Of a stretch of 64,000 bases of DNA, positions 53,902-62,183 are shown in pieces. This stretch comes from Paenibacillus durus (GTDB lineage Bacteria; Bacillota; Bacilli; Paenibacillales; Paenibacillaceae): the NCBI RefSeq assembly GCF_000756615.1, contig NZ_CP009288.1:5270001-5334000 (forward strand), written 5' to 3'. Positions within the stretch are counted from its first letter, which is position 1. Each line of letters begins with the position of its first letter. The notes below the pieces were generated by a model that did not search any database, was not told where the DNA came from, and worked only from the letters and a program-made list of their open reading frames with translations. The position numbers and the translations under genes were made by a program.

Positions 53902-55365
53902 TTAGGCCTCTTTTATTTGTGCCTTAAGGCGTTCGATGACACGGCTGCGTCCGATAAGGGTAATGGTCGCATTGAGGTCACGCCCGTGCGTCTGACCGGT
54001 TACAGCGACACGGATCGGCATAAACAGCGCTTTGCCCTTGTTCCCCGTCTCCTTCTGCACTTCCTTAATTAATGCCCCGATTGCAACAGGCGTAAACTCC
54101 CCGGCCGCTTCAATCTTCGCCAAAAAGGCGGAGAGCACTGCCGGAACTTGGCTTTCCGAGAGAATTGACGCCGCTTCAGCATCCAGTTCCAGATGAGTAC
54201 GGAAGAAAATTTCCGACAAATCGACAATATCCGAAGCCGCCACCATCTGCTCCTGATAAAGAGCGACAAGGCTTTCTGCCCAAGCGCGCTGCTCATCGCT
54301 AAGCTCCGCAGGCAGCCTTCCGGCCTTTTGCAAATGAGGGATCGCCAGATCGGCAATGCGCTGCGGATCGGCATGCTTAATATAATGATTGTTCAGATGC
54401 GCCAGCTTGTTCGTATCGAATACGGCCGGACTCTTGGACAGGCGGTCTGCATTAAAAATAGAGATCAGCTCTTCTTTGCTGAAAATCTCTTCCTCCCCTT
54501 CAGGCGACCAGCCCAGTAGCGCAATAAAGTTGAACAGCGCTTCCGGCAAGTAGCCCAGATCCTCGTACTGTGAGATGAACTGGATGATCGATTCATTCCG
54601 CTTGCTGAGCTTCTTGTGATCTTCGCCGACAATCAGGGTCATATGGCCGAACAACGGCGCTTCCCATCCAAGGGCTTCATATATCATAAGCTGGCGGGGG
54701 GTGTTGGAGATATGATCTTCACCGCGCAGCACATGGGTAATCTCCATTAAATGGTCATCGACGGCAACCGCAAAGTTATACGTTGGAATTCCGTCTCTTT
54801 TCACAATGACAAAATCGCCCATCTCGGTCGTCTGGAAGGAGATTGGGCCCTTGACGATATCATTAAAGGAATAGGTCCGGTCTTCCGGAACACGGAACCG
54901 GATGCTCGCGACGCGGCCTTCCCGTTCATAAGCGGCGCGCTGCTCATCGGTCAGATTGCGGTGCTTCCCGGAGTAACGCGGCGTCTCTCCACGTGCAAGC
55001 TGCTCCTCGCGCTCCGCTTCCAGCTCTTCCTCGGTGCAGTAGCAGCGGTAAGCCAGCCCGCGGTCAATAAGATCCTGCCAGTATATACGGTACAGATCCA
55101 GCCGTTCCGTCTGGCGGTAAGGACCGTATTCGCCGCCGACATCTATGCTCTCGTCCCAATCGATGCCCAGCCATTTTAAATATTTCAGCTGGCTTTCTTC
55201 TCCGCCGGCGATATTGCGCTTCACGTCCGTATCCTCGATCCGGATAATGAATTTGCCGCCTTGGTTCCGAGCGTACAAATAATTGAATAAGGCCGTTCTG
55301 GCATTGCCGATATGTAAATGTCCCGTAGGGCTTGGCGCGTAGCGCACCCGGACTTGATCTCCCAT
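53902..55365 (-). CDS. gltX: Glutamyl-tRNA synthetase
   Basis: A 487-residue class I enzyme. SPTGHLHIGNARTALFNY is the HIGH region and DHKKLSKRNE the KMSKS-type motif near residue 250. A CYCTEEE site near 107 may bind zinc. In Bacilli this enzyme also misacylates tRNA-Gln for later amidation. It lies 51 bases after ispF; no terminator separates it from the T-box promoter. Confidence 0.97.
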   Translation of the reverse strand: MGDQVRVRYAPSPTGHLHIGNARTALFNYLYARNQGGKFIIRIEDTDVKRNIAGGEESQLKYLKWLGIDWDESIDVGGEYGPYRQTERLDLYRIYWQDLIDRGLAYRCYCTEEELEAEREEQLARGETPRYSGKHRNLTDEQRAAYEREGRVASIRFRVPEDRTYSFNDIVKGPISFQTTEMGDFVIVKRDGIPTYNFAVAVDDHLMEITHVLRGEDHISNTPRQLMIYEALGWEAPLFGHMTLIVGEDHKKLSKRNESIIQFISQYEDLGYLPEALFNFIALLGWSPEGEEEIFSKEELISIFNADRLSKSPAVFDTNKLAHLNNHYIKHADPQRIADLAIPHLQKAGRLPAELSDEQRAWAESLVALYQEQMVAASDIVDLSEIFFRTHLELDAEAASILSESQVPAVLSAFLAKIEAAGEFTPVAIGALIKEVQKETGNKGKALFMPIRVAVTGQTHGRDLNATITLIGRSRVIERLKAQIKEA

Positions 55366-55416
55366 ATTAGTTCCTCCGCTCTTTCATTTCGTTGATTCGC
55401 TCTACTTGCAGTCATC

Positions 55417-55905
55417 TCATGATGATAGCATATTTTGGAGCAGGCAGACAATAGATTGAGCCGCGATGCCCTCGCCCCGTCCGGTGAAGCCAAGCTGCTC
55501 CGTTGTGGTCGCCTTTACGTTGACCTGAGACGGCTCCGCCTCCAGCGCCCGGGCGATAATCTCCGTCATTTGCGGAATATAGGGCGCCATCTTCGGCTTC
55601 TGGGCGATAATGGTGGAATCGATATTTCCCAGACGGTAGCCGCGCTCCTTGGCTAGCCCCCAGACATGCTCCAGCAGCTTCAGGCTGTCCGCATCCTTGA
55701 AGGCGGGGTCCGTGTCGGGAAAATGCCGGCCGATGTCGCCGAGTCCCAAAGCGCCCAGAATGGCGTCGCTGATCGCGTGCAGCAGCACATCGGCGTCCGA
55801 ATGGCCAAGCAGCCCTTTCTCATACGGAATCGTTACTCCTCCTATGATGCACGGCCGTCCTTCGACCAGCTGATGCACGTCAAACCCTTGTCCTACAGCG
55901 ATCAT
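55417..55905 (-). CDS. ispF: 2-C-methyl-D-erythritol 2,4-cyclodiphosphate synthase
   Basis: A 162-residue enzyme of the MEP isoprenoid pathway. Zinc ligands are in GFDVHQL and LGHSDADVLLHA; the ending NVKATTTEQLGFTGRGEGIAAQ is standard. Its ATG overlaps the ispD stop by 4 bases (ATGA). Confidence 0.97.
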   Translation of the reverse strand: MIAVGQGFDVHQLVEGRPCIIGGVTIPYEKGLLGHSDADVLLHAISDAILGALGLGDIGRHFPDTDPAFKDADSLKLLEHVWGLAKERGYRLGNIDSTIIAQKPKMAPYIPQMTEIIARALEAEPSQVNVKATTTEQLGFTGRGEGIAAQSIVCLLQNMLSS

Positions 55906-56600
55906 GCTTGTCCCTCTCTCCTCATGGTTACTGTAAATTCCGCATACTCCAAATCATCGGGCGTTGTAATTTTAATATTGCTGTAGCTTCCTTCCACTAC
56001 GGCAACCGGTATCCCGGCCCGCTCGGCCAGGCTGGAATCGTCGGTGCCGACAAATCCTTCCTTGTCCGCCGCTTCATAGGCCGCTCGAAGCTGTGACAGA
56101 CGAAAAGTCTGCGGGGTCTGGATCGCCCACAGACTGCGCCGGTCCGGCGTGGAGAGAACTCTCCCCTGCCCGTCAACCTGCTTGATCGTGTCCTTGACCG
56201 GAACAGCAAGGACAGACGCTCCCGTCCGCCCCGCTTCTTCATAGCAAGCGTCTATATCAGAAGGACGTACAAACGGCCGGACTCCGTCATGGACCATTAC
56301 CCATTCCGTACTTAGCCGTTCCAATCCCCGGTATACCGAATGCTGCCGCTCGGCACCACCGGCCACGATGTCTTTTACTTTGCTTAAACCGTATTCATCG
56401 CACCATTTCCGGCAGCGCCCCATATCCTCAGCACCGGTAACAAGCACAATCTCCGAGATCCGTTCGTGCTGCTGGAACACTTCCAGCGTATGCACGACGA
56501 TCGGCTTGCCCTGCAGCAGCAGATACTGCTTGCTTTCTTCCGTTCCCATACGCGTTCCTCTGCCTGCCGCCACAACGACGACGCCGACATTGTTTGCCAT
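55902..56600 (-). CDS. ispD: 2-C-methyl-D-erythritol 4-phosphate cytidylyltransferase
   Basis: A 232-residue enzyme of the MEP pathway. The CTP-binding VVVAAGRGTRMG starts near residue 7, and VMVHDGVRPF and DRRSLWAIQTPQTF are conserved. ATG 56600 follows AGGAG by 9 bases; 13 upstream residues are not supported. It is followed by ispF with an overlap. Confidence 0.97.
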   Translation of the reverse strand: MANNVGVVVVAAGRGTRMGTEESKQYLLLQGKPIVVHTLEVFQQHERISEIVLVTGAEDMGRCRKWCDEYGLSKVKDIVAGGAERQHSVYRGLERLSTEWVMVHDGVRPFVRPSDIDACYEEAGRTGASVLAVPVKDTIKQVDGQGRVLSTPDRRSLWAIQTPQTFRLSQLRAAYEAADKEGFVGTDDSSLAERAGIPVAVVEGSYSNIKITTPDDLEYAEFTVTMRREGQA

Positions 56601-56868
56601 TCTTGTAAGCTCCTGTCCTTGATTCCGAGTATCCCGCATTGTGCATCAACAAACATTGCAGCAACAACGTTCACCTGGCGGGTTATTTCACGTATATCCC
56701 CATCATAGCGTGTTTGTCCGGCTTTTCCAAGCCAGGCGGCGGTTTGGAAGGCTTTCCTAACCGAGAGATACGGGACATACTCAGGAGGAAAAATAGGCGC
56801 TTCCTGCGAGTTCGCAGAAGATTGGGGAGCGTACGAAGAACAGTGTGCTGCGCTAGACGAACAGAAAG
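56601..56868 (-). other. Spacer between yacL and ispD with promoter
   Basis: About 270 bases without a supported gene. It contains the ispD promoter (56702-56730) and a leader of about 95 bases. A short frame overlapping the ispD start (from 56674) has a weak site and no recognisable product. Confidence 0.5.
56702..56730 (-). promoter_or_regulatory. ispD-ispF-gltX promoter
   Basis: Minus-strand -35 TTGGAA (56725-56730), 17 bases, -10 TATGAT (56702-56707). Confidence 0.65.
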
Positions 56869-56902
56869 AAGGCGCTCAAACGGTTCCCCGTTTAAACGCC
56901 CT
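56869..56902 (-). terminator. yacL terminator
   Basis: A 15-position stem AGGGCGTTTAAACGG / CCGTTTGAGCGCCTT with a GGAA loop, then CTTTCTGTT. It ends the gene 4 bases after its stop. Confidence 0.7.
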
Positions 56903-56906
56903 GGCG

Positions 56907-57995
56907 CTACTGCGCTTTTTCCAGAAGCTTAGGTTTCGCAAAAATCATCCGTCCCGCCGACGTCTGCAGCACGCTGGTCACAAGCACTTCCATCGTGCTG
57001 CCGATAAATTCGCGGCCGCCTTCCACGACGATCATGGTCCCGTCATCCAGATAAGCGACCCCTTGTCCGTGCTCCTTGCCGTCCTTGATTACCTGAACGA
57101 TAATCTCCTCACCCGGCAGCACCACTGGCTTTACCGCGTTGGCCAAGTCATTGATATTCAGCACAGAGACGCCTTGCAGCTCGCACACCTTGTTCAAATT
57201 GAAATCATTGGTTACGACTTTGCCGTGCAGCACCTTCGCCAGCTTCACCAGCTTACTGTCCACCTCGGAGATTTCCTCGAAATCCCCCTCGTATATCAGC
57301 ACCTTCACGTCCAGCTCTTTTTGTATTTTATTGAGAATATCCAGCCCCCGGCGGCCCCGATTGCGCTTGAGCAGATCGGATGAGTCGGCAATATGCTGCA
57401 GCTCCTCCAGCACAAATTCAGGGATGACAATGGTTCCCTCAATGAATCCCGTCTTGCAAATATCCGCAATCCGTCCGTCGATGATGACGCTGGTATCGAG
57501 AATTTTATGTTCCTCTGGCCCTGGGGCTTCCGGCTCCGCAGCTTGGCCAAACCTTCCGGTTGCCCAGAGCGCCGCCAGCTCCCTCTTCTTCTCAAGACCG
57601 ATTCGCAGTCCCAAATATCCCAAGCCAGCCGTAACAGGCGCCTGAAGGAGCTCGCCAGCTTTGCCCAGCCATGTCATGCAAGGATAGAGCAGCAGCGCCA
57701 GCAGCAATCCTCCCAGAAGCCCCACCGTTCCGGCAGCCAATTCATCCATCGGCATCTGAGAGCAGTAACGCGCCGCCTTCCGCAGTCTTGATCCTGCCCA
57801 ATCTGCGCATAACGCCACCGCGAACAAAAAAATAATGGCACCCAGCACCGCAAACAAAAGACTTCCTTCGATCGGCAGGCTATTTCCCAGCCTGGTCATG
57901 CCTTCCGGAAAATCCCGCTCTGCGGCATGATACAGCGAGTAGCCCGAAAAGCCACCGCATAGTGCGGCAAATAATAAAATCCATTTTTTCCACAT
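56907..57995 (-). CDS. PIN/TRAM domain membrane protein (YacL family)
   Basis: A 362-residue protein with about four N-terminal membrane segments (5-20, 43-65, 88-110, 115-130). A PIN nuclease domain follows (about 165-285) with acidic residues in ILDTSVIIDGRIAD and VTNDFNLNKV, and a C-terminal TRAM domain (about 295-355). It matches B. subtilis YacL, found between disA and ispD. The PIN active-site residues look intact, so RNase activity is plausible, but the role is not established. ATG 57995 follows GGGAGG. Confidence 0.92.
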   Translation of the reverse strand: MWKKWILLFAALCGGFSGYSLYHAAERDFPEGMTRLGNSLPIEGSLLFAVLGAIIFLFAVALCADWAGSRLRKAARYCSQMPMDELAAGTVGLLGGLLLALLLYPCMTWLGKAGELLQAPVTAGLGYLGLRIGLEKKRELAALWATGRFGQAAEPEAPGPEEHKILDTSVIIDGRIADICKTGFIEGTIVIPEFVLEELQHIADSSDLLKRNRGRRGLDILNKIQKELDVKVLIYEGDFEEISEVDSKLVKLAKVLHGKVVTNDFNLNKVCELQGVSVLNINDLANAVKPVVLPGEEIIVQVIKDGKEHGQGVAYLDDGTMIVVEGGREFIGSTMEVLVTSVLQTSAGRMIFAKPKLLEKAQ

Positions 57996-58134
57996 GATTT
58001 ACGCACCTCCCTTAATCTCACGCCTATCCCCCAGTATGTTCCAATTTTCGGGAAGGTAATCGTAGGAGACCCATTTTTTTAAATATAAGAGATGGACAAA
58101 AAACCGCTGCTCTCAATTTGTGGCTTAGTGCCCG

Positions 58135-58164
58135 TTGAAAAAGAGCTTTTGCGTATCATATAAT
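58135..58164 (+). promoter_or_regulatory. Promoter of the plus-strand cysteine-rich gene
   Basis: TTGAAA (58135-58140), 18 bases, perfect TATAAT (58159-58164), about 32 bases before the start. Confidence 0.75.
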
Positions 58165-58195
58165 GAACTCAATTAAGAAACGGAGGGAATGGCTA

Positions 58196-58591
58196 ATGAG
58201 CGCACCGAGTTTACAGGCTTTTCAAGACCAAGTCTCCGAGCTGCTGCTAAGACACCGCAGTCTTCTGGATGTGCTGTCCAAGAACGGTCAAAGCAGCGCA
58301 TCAGTTAACCGCGCCGTCGTCAAGGCGATAACGGAATGCGGCTGTATCGAGCTTCATGCTACCAAGCAGGTGTTTGAATCCGGCGTAAGTCTGGAAAAGG
58401 CGAAGGAAAATGCAGGCACTCATGTTAAGGGAGAGTTGTGCGAGAACTGTCGTGAGGTCATTGGCTCCGAGCTTGGCCGGGAGCTGTTCTACATGTCGGC
58501 GCTGTGCAATTTGCTTGGGATCAATATGGACGAGGTCGTCGTGAAGGAATCACAAAAGTGCGCAACCCTCGGACTGTTCAATTTGTCGTAA
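58196..58591 (+). CDS. Small cysteine-containing protein, DUF1573-like
   Basis: A 131-residue soluble protein resembling the small DUF1573-annotated family in Bacillales; my recognition is from general similarity only. Helical front half (FQDQVSELLLRHRSLLDVL). Two cysteine pairs, ECGC near residue 50 and CENC near 84, plus a late QKC, suggest a metal or Fe-S site. ATG 58196 has GGAGGG 8 bases before it; 11 residues upstream in frame are not supported. It has its own promoter and shares a terminator with pssA. It is one of three plus-strand genes. Function unknown. Confidence 0.85.
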   Translation: MSAPSLQAFQDQVSELLLRHRSLLDVLSKNGQSSASVNRAVVKAITECGCIELHATKQVFESGVSLEKAKENAGTHVKGELCENCREVIGSELGRELFYMSALCNLLGINMDEVVVKESQKCATLGLFNLS

Positions 58592-58646
58592 GGCCGGATC
58601 TGCCATCCATTCTTCCGGATGGTTTGCGATCCACCGTAACATAAAC

Positions 58647-58688
58647 AAGAGCCGGTTACCACACCTTTCAAGCGTGGAACCGGCTCTT
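58647..58688. terminator. Bidirectional terminator between the DUF1573-like gene and pssA
   Basis: AAGAGCCGGTT-CCAC pairs with GTGG-AACCGGCTCTT around ACCTTTCAAGC; A/T-rich on both sides. Confidence 0.85.
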
Positions 58689-58707
58689 TAATTATCAGGT
58701 CGGAAAC

Positions 58708-59445
58708 TTACCCGTTCTTGGAGTGATAAGCCTTATCATCCGAACGTCTTCTGTTGCGGCGACGGCGTCTGGCCGCCAGTCTGTCAACATTCTGCTTCAA
58801 ACCGTACAAGGCGTACAAGGCCAGCAGGACAAATATCATTTTGGAAATCTGCTCCGGAAATACAACGGCAACAGCGACAGCAATGATAATGACGACCGGC
58901 GCTCCGATAACCGCTTTTTTGGGCAGCCCGACTTTTTTGAAATTCGGATACTTCACCGTGCTTACCATCAAGTAGGACAGCAGCAGCGCAGCGATAACCA
59001 TAAATACCGGAGACACATCCTTATGGAACAGAGACAGCGTCGCAAGTACGCCTCCGGCAGCCGGGATCGGCAGGCCGATGAAATACCCGGGAACGCCCGG
59101 GTGAACGTTGAAGCGGGCTAAACGAAGCGCGCCGAACATTGGAAAAATAGCCGTAACCGACCAAGCCAACGCATTATGCAAATCATGCAGACTTGTCACG
59201 TACATTATAAGAGCGGGTGCCACACCAAAGGAAACGACATCCGACAACGAGTCCAGTTCTTTGCCGAATTCGCTTTCCGCGCCAAGAGCCCTAGCTACGC
59301 GGCCGTCCAGGCAATCGGCAAGCATCGCGATAATGACCATAATTGCTGCCATACCGATTTTACCGTTGAGCGCCATCATGATGCCGAACATTCCGAGTAA
59401 TAAATTACCCAACGTGAACAAACTCGGAATTGATTTTTGTATCAT
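58708..59445 (-). CDS. pssA: CDP-diacylglycerol-serine O-phosphatidyltransferase
   Basis: A 245-residue membrane enzyme making phosphatidylserine, precursor of phosphatidylethanolamine. The CDP-alcohol phosphotransferase motif DGRVARALGAESEFGKELD is near residues 47-65 and ends with the second Asp of SLSD. About seven membrane segments follow, and the C-terminus is Arg-rich (RRRRRNRRR). ATG 59445 follows GGGGGTG by 5 bases. It lies 65 bases after disA behind its own promoter. Confidence 0.93.
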   Translation of the reverse strand: MIQKSIPSLFTLGNLLLGMFGIMMALNGKIGMAAIMVIIAMLADCLDGRVARALGAESEFGKELDSLSDVVSFGVAPALIMYVTSLHDLHNALAWSVTAIFPMFGALRLARFNVHPGVPGYFIGLPIPAAGGVLATLSLFHKDVSPVFMVIAALLLSYLMVSTVKYPNFKKVGLPKKAVIGAPVVIIIAVAVAVVFPEQISKMIFVLLALYALYGLKQNVDRLAARRRRRNRRRSDDKAYHSKNG

Positions 59446-59498
59446 TTCGTCACCCCCTATATTATTCGGTAAGGTCCTAAACTTTCTAACATTACGTG

Positions 59499-59527
59499 AT
59501 TGTATGATATTTACATTTGCCTGTCAA
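59499..59527 (-). promoter_or_regulatory. pssA promoter overlapping the disA end
   Basis: Minus-strand -35 TTGACA (59522-59527), 17 bases, -10 TACAAT (59499-59504). The -35 lies in the last codons of disA. Confidence 0.75.
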
Positions 59528-60584
59528 TAAGAACTTGTTTTTGCAGCCGTTTTAACCCGTCCTGAATTCCCCGCGCCCGCACCTCTCCGATTCCATCCAC
59601 CTCATCCAGCTCCGCTATGCTTGCCACCATGAGATTGGGCAGTATTTCGAACCGTTCCACCAGATTACGGATAATGACATTCGGCAGCCGAGGAATTTTG
59701 TTAAGCAGCCGGTAGCCGCGGGGTGTAACCGACTCTTCGGATGCGACTGCGGTTGACGAAAAACCGAGCAGCCGGGCGATATGATTGTCGTCCATCAGCT
59801 CGTCGTCGCTCGCACGTTTCAGGCCGGCGATAATTTCGCGGATTTTGTCCTCTTCCTCTTCCCTTGCATAGTCTCTGTACAGAAGCCACGCCTCTTCCTC
59901 GGTATTTCCGACCAGTTCTACCATCTGCATGCTGATCAGGCGTCCTTCGTTACCCAGCTCGGTGATATAGCGCTTAATCTCCATCTTGATGCGGAGCACC
60001 ATCTCCACACGCTGAATGACGCCAACTACTTCAGGCACGGTAACGATGCCTTCATACTCAGAAGCAGAGAGGTTCGTCAGCGACTGGGTAAGAACGGCCC
60101 TATACTTCTCCAAGGTCTGAATCGCTTGGTTGGCTTTGGTCAGGATGACGCCGATGTCTTTAAGCGCATACCGGATGGAGCCTTGATAGAGCGTGATGAT
60201 GTTGCGCCGCTGAGAAATGGATACGACCAGCTTGCCCGTCTGTTTCGCAACCCGCTCAGCCGTCCGGTGGCGGATTCCGGTCTCAATCGAGGAAATCGAG
60301 GGGTCGGGAATCAATTGAGTGTTGGCATATAGTATGCGTTTTAGATCTTCGCTCAGAATAATCGCGCCGTCCATCTTGGCTAGTTCATACAAATAATTGG
60401 GCGAAAAATCACAGTTGATGGAAAAGCCACCATCCACTACTTCCATGACCTCGGGACTGTAGCCGACGACAATCAGCGCACCTGTCTTGGCCCGCAGCAC
60501 ATTCTCCAGCCCTTCCCGGAAGGATGTGCCCGGCGCGGCTAGCCTGAGCAGATCGTTCATATTTTCAAGTTGGTAATCTTTCAT
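59511..60584 (-). CDS. disA: DNA integrity scanning diadenylate cyclase DisA
   Basis: A 357-residue enzyme making c-di-AMP and pausing at branched DNA. The cyclase domain (about 1-145) has MDGAIIL and GIRHRTAE, the DGA and RHR motifs. A helical linker and C-terminal helix-hairpin-helix (about 290-357, LDEVDGIGEVRARGI) bind DNA. ATG 60584 follows AGGGGGCAGAGG. It is 11 bases after radA, as in B. subtilis. Confidence 0.97.
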   Translation of the reverse strand: MKDYQLENMNDLLRLAAPGTSFREGLENVLRAKTGALIVVGYSPEVMEVVDGGFSINCDFSPNYLYELAKMDGAIILSEDLKRILYANTQLIPDPSISSIETGIRHRTAERVAKQTGKLVVSISQRRNIITLYQGSIRYALKDIGVILTKANQAIQTLEKYRAVLTQSLTNLSASEYEGIVTVPEVVGVIQRVEMVLRIKMEIKRYITELGNEGRLISMQMVELVGNTEEEAWLLYRDYAREEEEDKIREIIAGLKRASDDELMDDNHIARLLGFSSTAVASEESVTPRGYRLLNKIPRLPNVIIRNLVERFEILPNLMVASIAELDEVDGIGEVRARGIQDGLKRLQKQVLIDRQM

Positions 60585-60595
60585 TCCTCTGCCCC

Positions 60596-61963
60596 CTAAT
60601 TTAAAGCGACCGCTAATGCGTCTGCTACGGTACTTACCCCGATAATCTGAATATCCTGCGGATGCTTCCAGCCTTTCAGGCTCTTCTCGGGCATAATGAC
60701 CCGGCGGAACCCCAGCTTGGCAGCTTCCTTGACGCGCGTCTCCGCGCGCGAGACGCCCCTGACTTCCCCCGTAAGCCCAACTTCGCCGAAGAACACGTCG
60801 TACGGCTTAGTCGGGATATCCCGAAAGCTCGAAGCAATACTGACCGCGACTGCCAGATCAATAGCCGGCTCATCCAGCTTAACCCCGCCCGCGACGTTAA
60901 GATAGGCATCCTGATTCTGCAGGAACATGCCCATCCGCTTCTCCAGCACAGCGATAATGAGCGCCATCCTTTGGTTATCCAGTCCGGTTGACATCCGCCG
61001 CGGCGAGGGGAAATGGGTAGCGGCGACAAGCGCCTGAAGTTCCACCAGCACCGGGCGCGTGCCTTCCATACTGGCTACAACCGTGGAACCTGCTACGCCG
61101 AGGGGCCGTTCGGAAAGGAACAGCTCAGACGGGTTGCCAACCTCGGACAGGCCAATTTCACCCATTTCAAAAATACCGATTTCATTCGTCGAACCGAAAC
61201 GGTTCTTGACGGCCCGCAGCAGCCGATACGTATGATGGCGCTCGCCTTCGAAATACAGCACGCAGTCCACCATATGCTCAAGCATCCGGGGGCCGGCGAT
61301 TGCGCCTTCCTTCGTAACATGCCCGACCAGCACGGTCGCAATGCCGCGAATCTTGGCGATCCGCATAAATCTTGTCGTACATTCGCGAACCTGCGACACG
61401 CTCCCCGGTGCGCTTGTCACTTCCGGCAGAAACACCGTCTGTATGGAGTCGATGACCAGAAACTTAGGCTGAACCGCCTCAATCGCTTCCTCGATCGCTT
61501 CCATATTCGTCTCACAGAGCACATACAACTCGGATGACAGGGCTCCGAGCCGGTCCGCCCGCAGCCGGGTCTGACGAACCGATTCTTCTCCCGAAATATA
61601 CAGCACGCGCAATCCCTGCGTAGTCAGCGCATGGGAGGTCTGCAGCAGCAGCGTCGATTTCCCTATGCCCGGGTCGCCTCCCACAAGCACCAGGGACCCC
61701 GGTACAATCCCTCCGCCAAGCACCCGGTTAAGTTCTCCAATACCGGTCAATATGCGGGGTTCCTGATCGCTTTCTATATTTATGATGGACTGGGGCTTTT
61801 CTTTACTATGAAAAACAGGAGCGTTCATTCCCTGAGTTTTGACTACGCTTTCCGTTTCTTCCACCATGCTATTCCAAGCCTGACATCCAGGGCATTTCCC
61901 AAGCCATTTCGGAGACTCGTACCCGCATTCAGTGCAGTAAAATTTTGTTTTTGTCTTTGCCAT
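60596..61963 (-). CDS. radA: DNA repair protein RadA
   Basis: A 455-residue RecA-like branch-migration protein. The N-terminal zinc finger CTECGYESPKWLGKCPGC is at about 10-27, Walker A GGDPGIGKST near 93, the KNRFG motif near 250, and a Lon-like C-terminal domain from about 300. ATG 61963 follows AAGGAG by 5 bases. The 220-base spacer to clpC holds the clpC terminator and no clear promoter. Confidence 0.97.
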   Translation of the reverse strand: MAKTKTKFYCTECGYESPKWLGKCPGCQAWNSMVEETESVVKTQGMNAPVFHSKEKPQSIINIESDQEPRILTGIGELNRVLGGGIVPGSLVLVGGDPGIGKSTLLLQTSHALTTQGLRVLYISGEESVRQTRLRADRLGALSSELYVLCETNMEAIEEAIEAVQPKFLVIDSIQTVFLPEVTSAPGSVSQVRECTTRFMRIAKIRGIATVLVGHVTKEGAIAGPRMLEHMVDCVLYFEGERHHTYRLLRAVKNRFGSTNEIGIFEMGEIGLSEVGNPSELFLSERPLGVAGSTVVASMEGTRPVLVELQALVAATHFPSPRRMSTGLDNQRMALIIAVLEKRMGMFLQNQDAYLNVAGGVKLDEPAIDLAVAVSIASSFRDIPTKPYDVFFGEVGLTGEVRGVSRAETRVKEAAKLGFRRVIMPEKSLKGWKHPQDIQIIGVSTVADALAVALN

Positions 61964-62103
61964 AATTTCTCCTTCGAACCGTTTAACCATGCCGCCATTC
62001 TTCAAATCGCGGATATTTCCCTGTCAATCAAAGTTTACCATTTAAGGGCGGTGAACGAAAGAGCATTCGGAAAATGGGTGTAGCATATATATCCATATAC
62101 ACC

Positions 62104-62144
62104 CAAAAAAAGAGAGCCTGCTTCCGATCAAGGAAGCGGCTCTC
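62104..62144 (-). terminator. clpC terminator
   Basis: Minus-strand GAGAGCCGCTTCC pairs with GGAAGCAGGCTCTC around TTGATC, followed by TTTTTTT. Confidence 0.92.
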
Positions 62145-62183
62145 CTTCTGTAATTACCCATGCCTACTCTCTAGGCTTGTATC

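Noticed and set aside
56428..56674. Short frame overlapping the ispD start
   Set aside because: Weak ribosome binding site and continues as a shadow within ispD.
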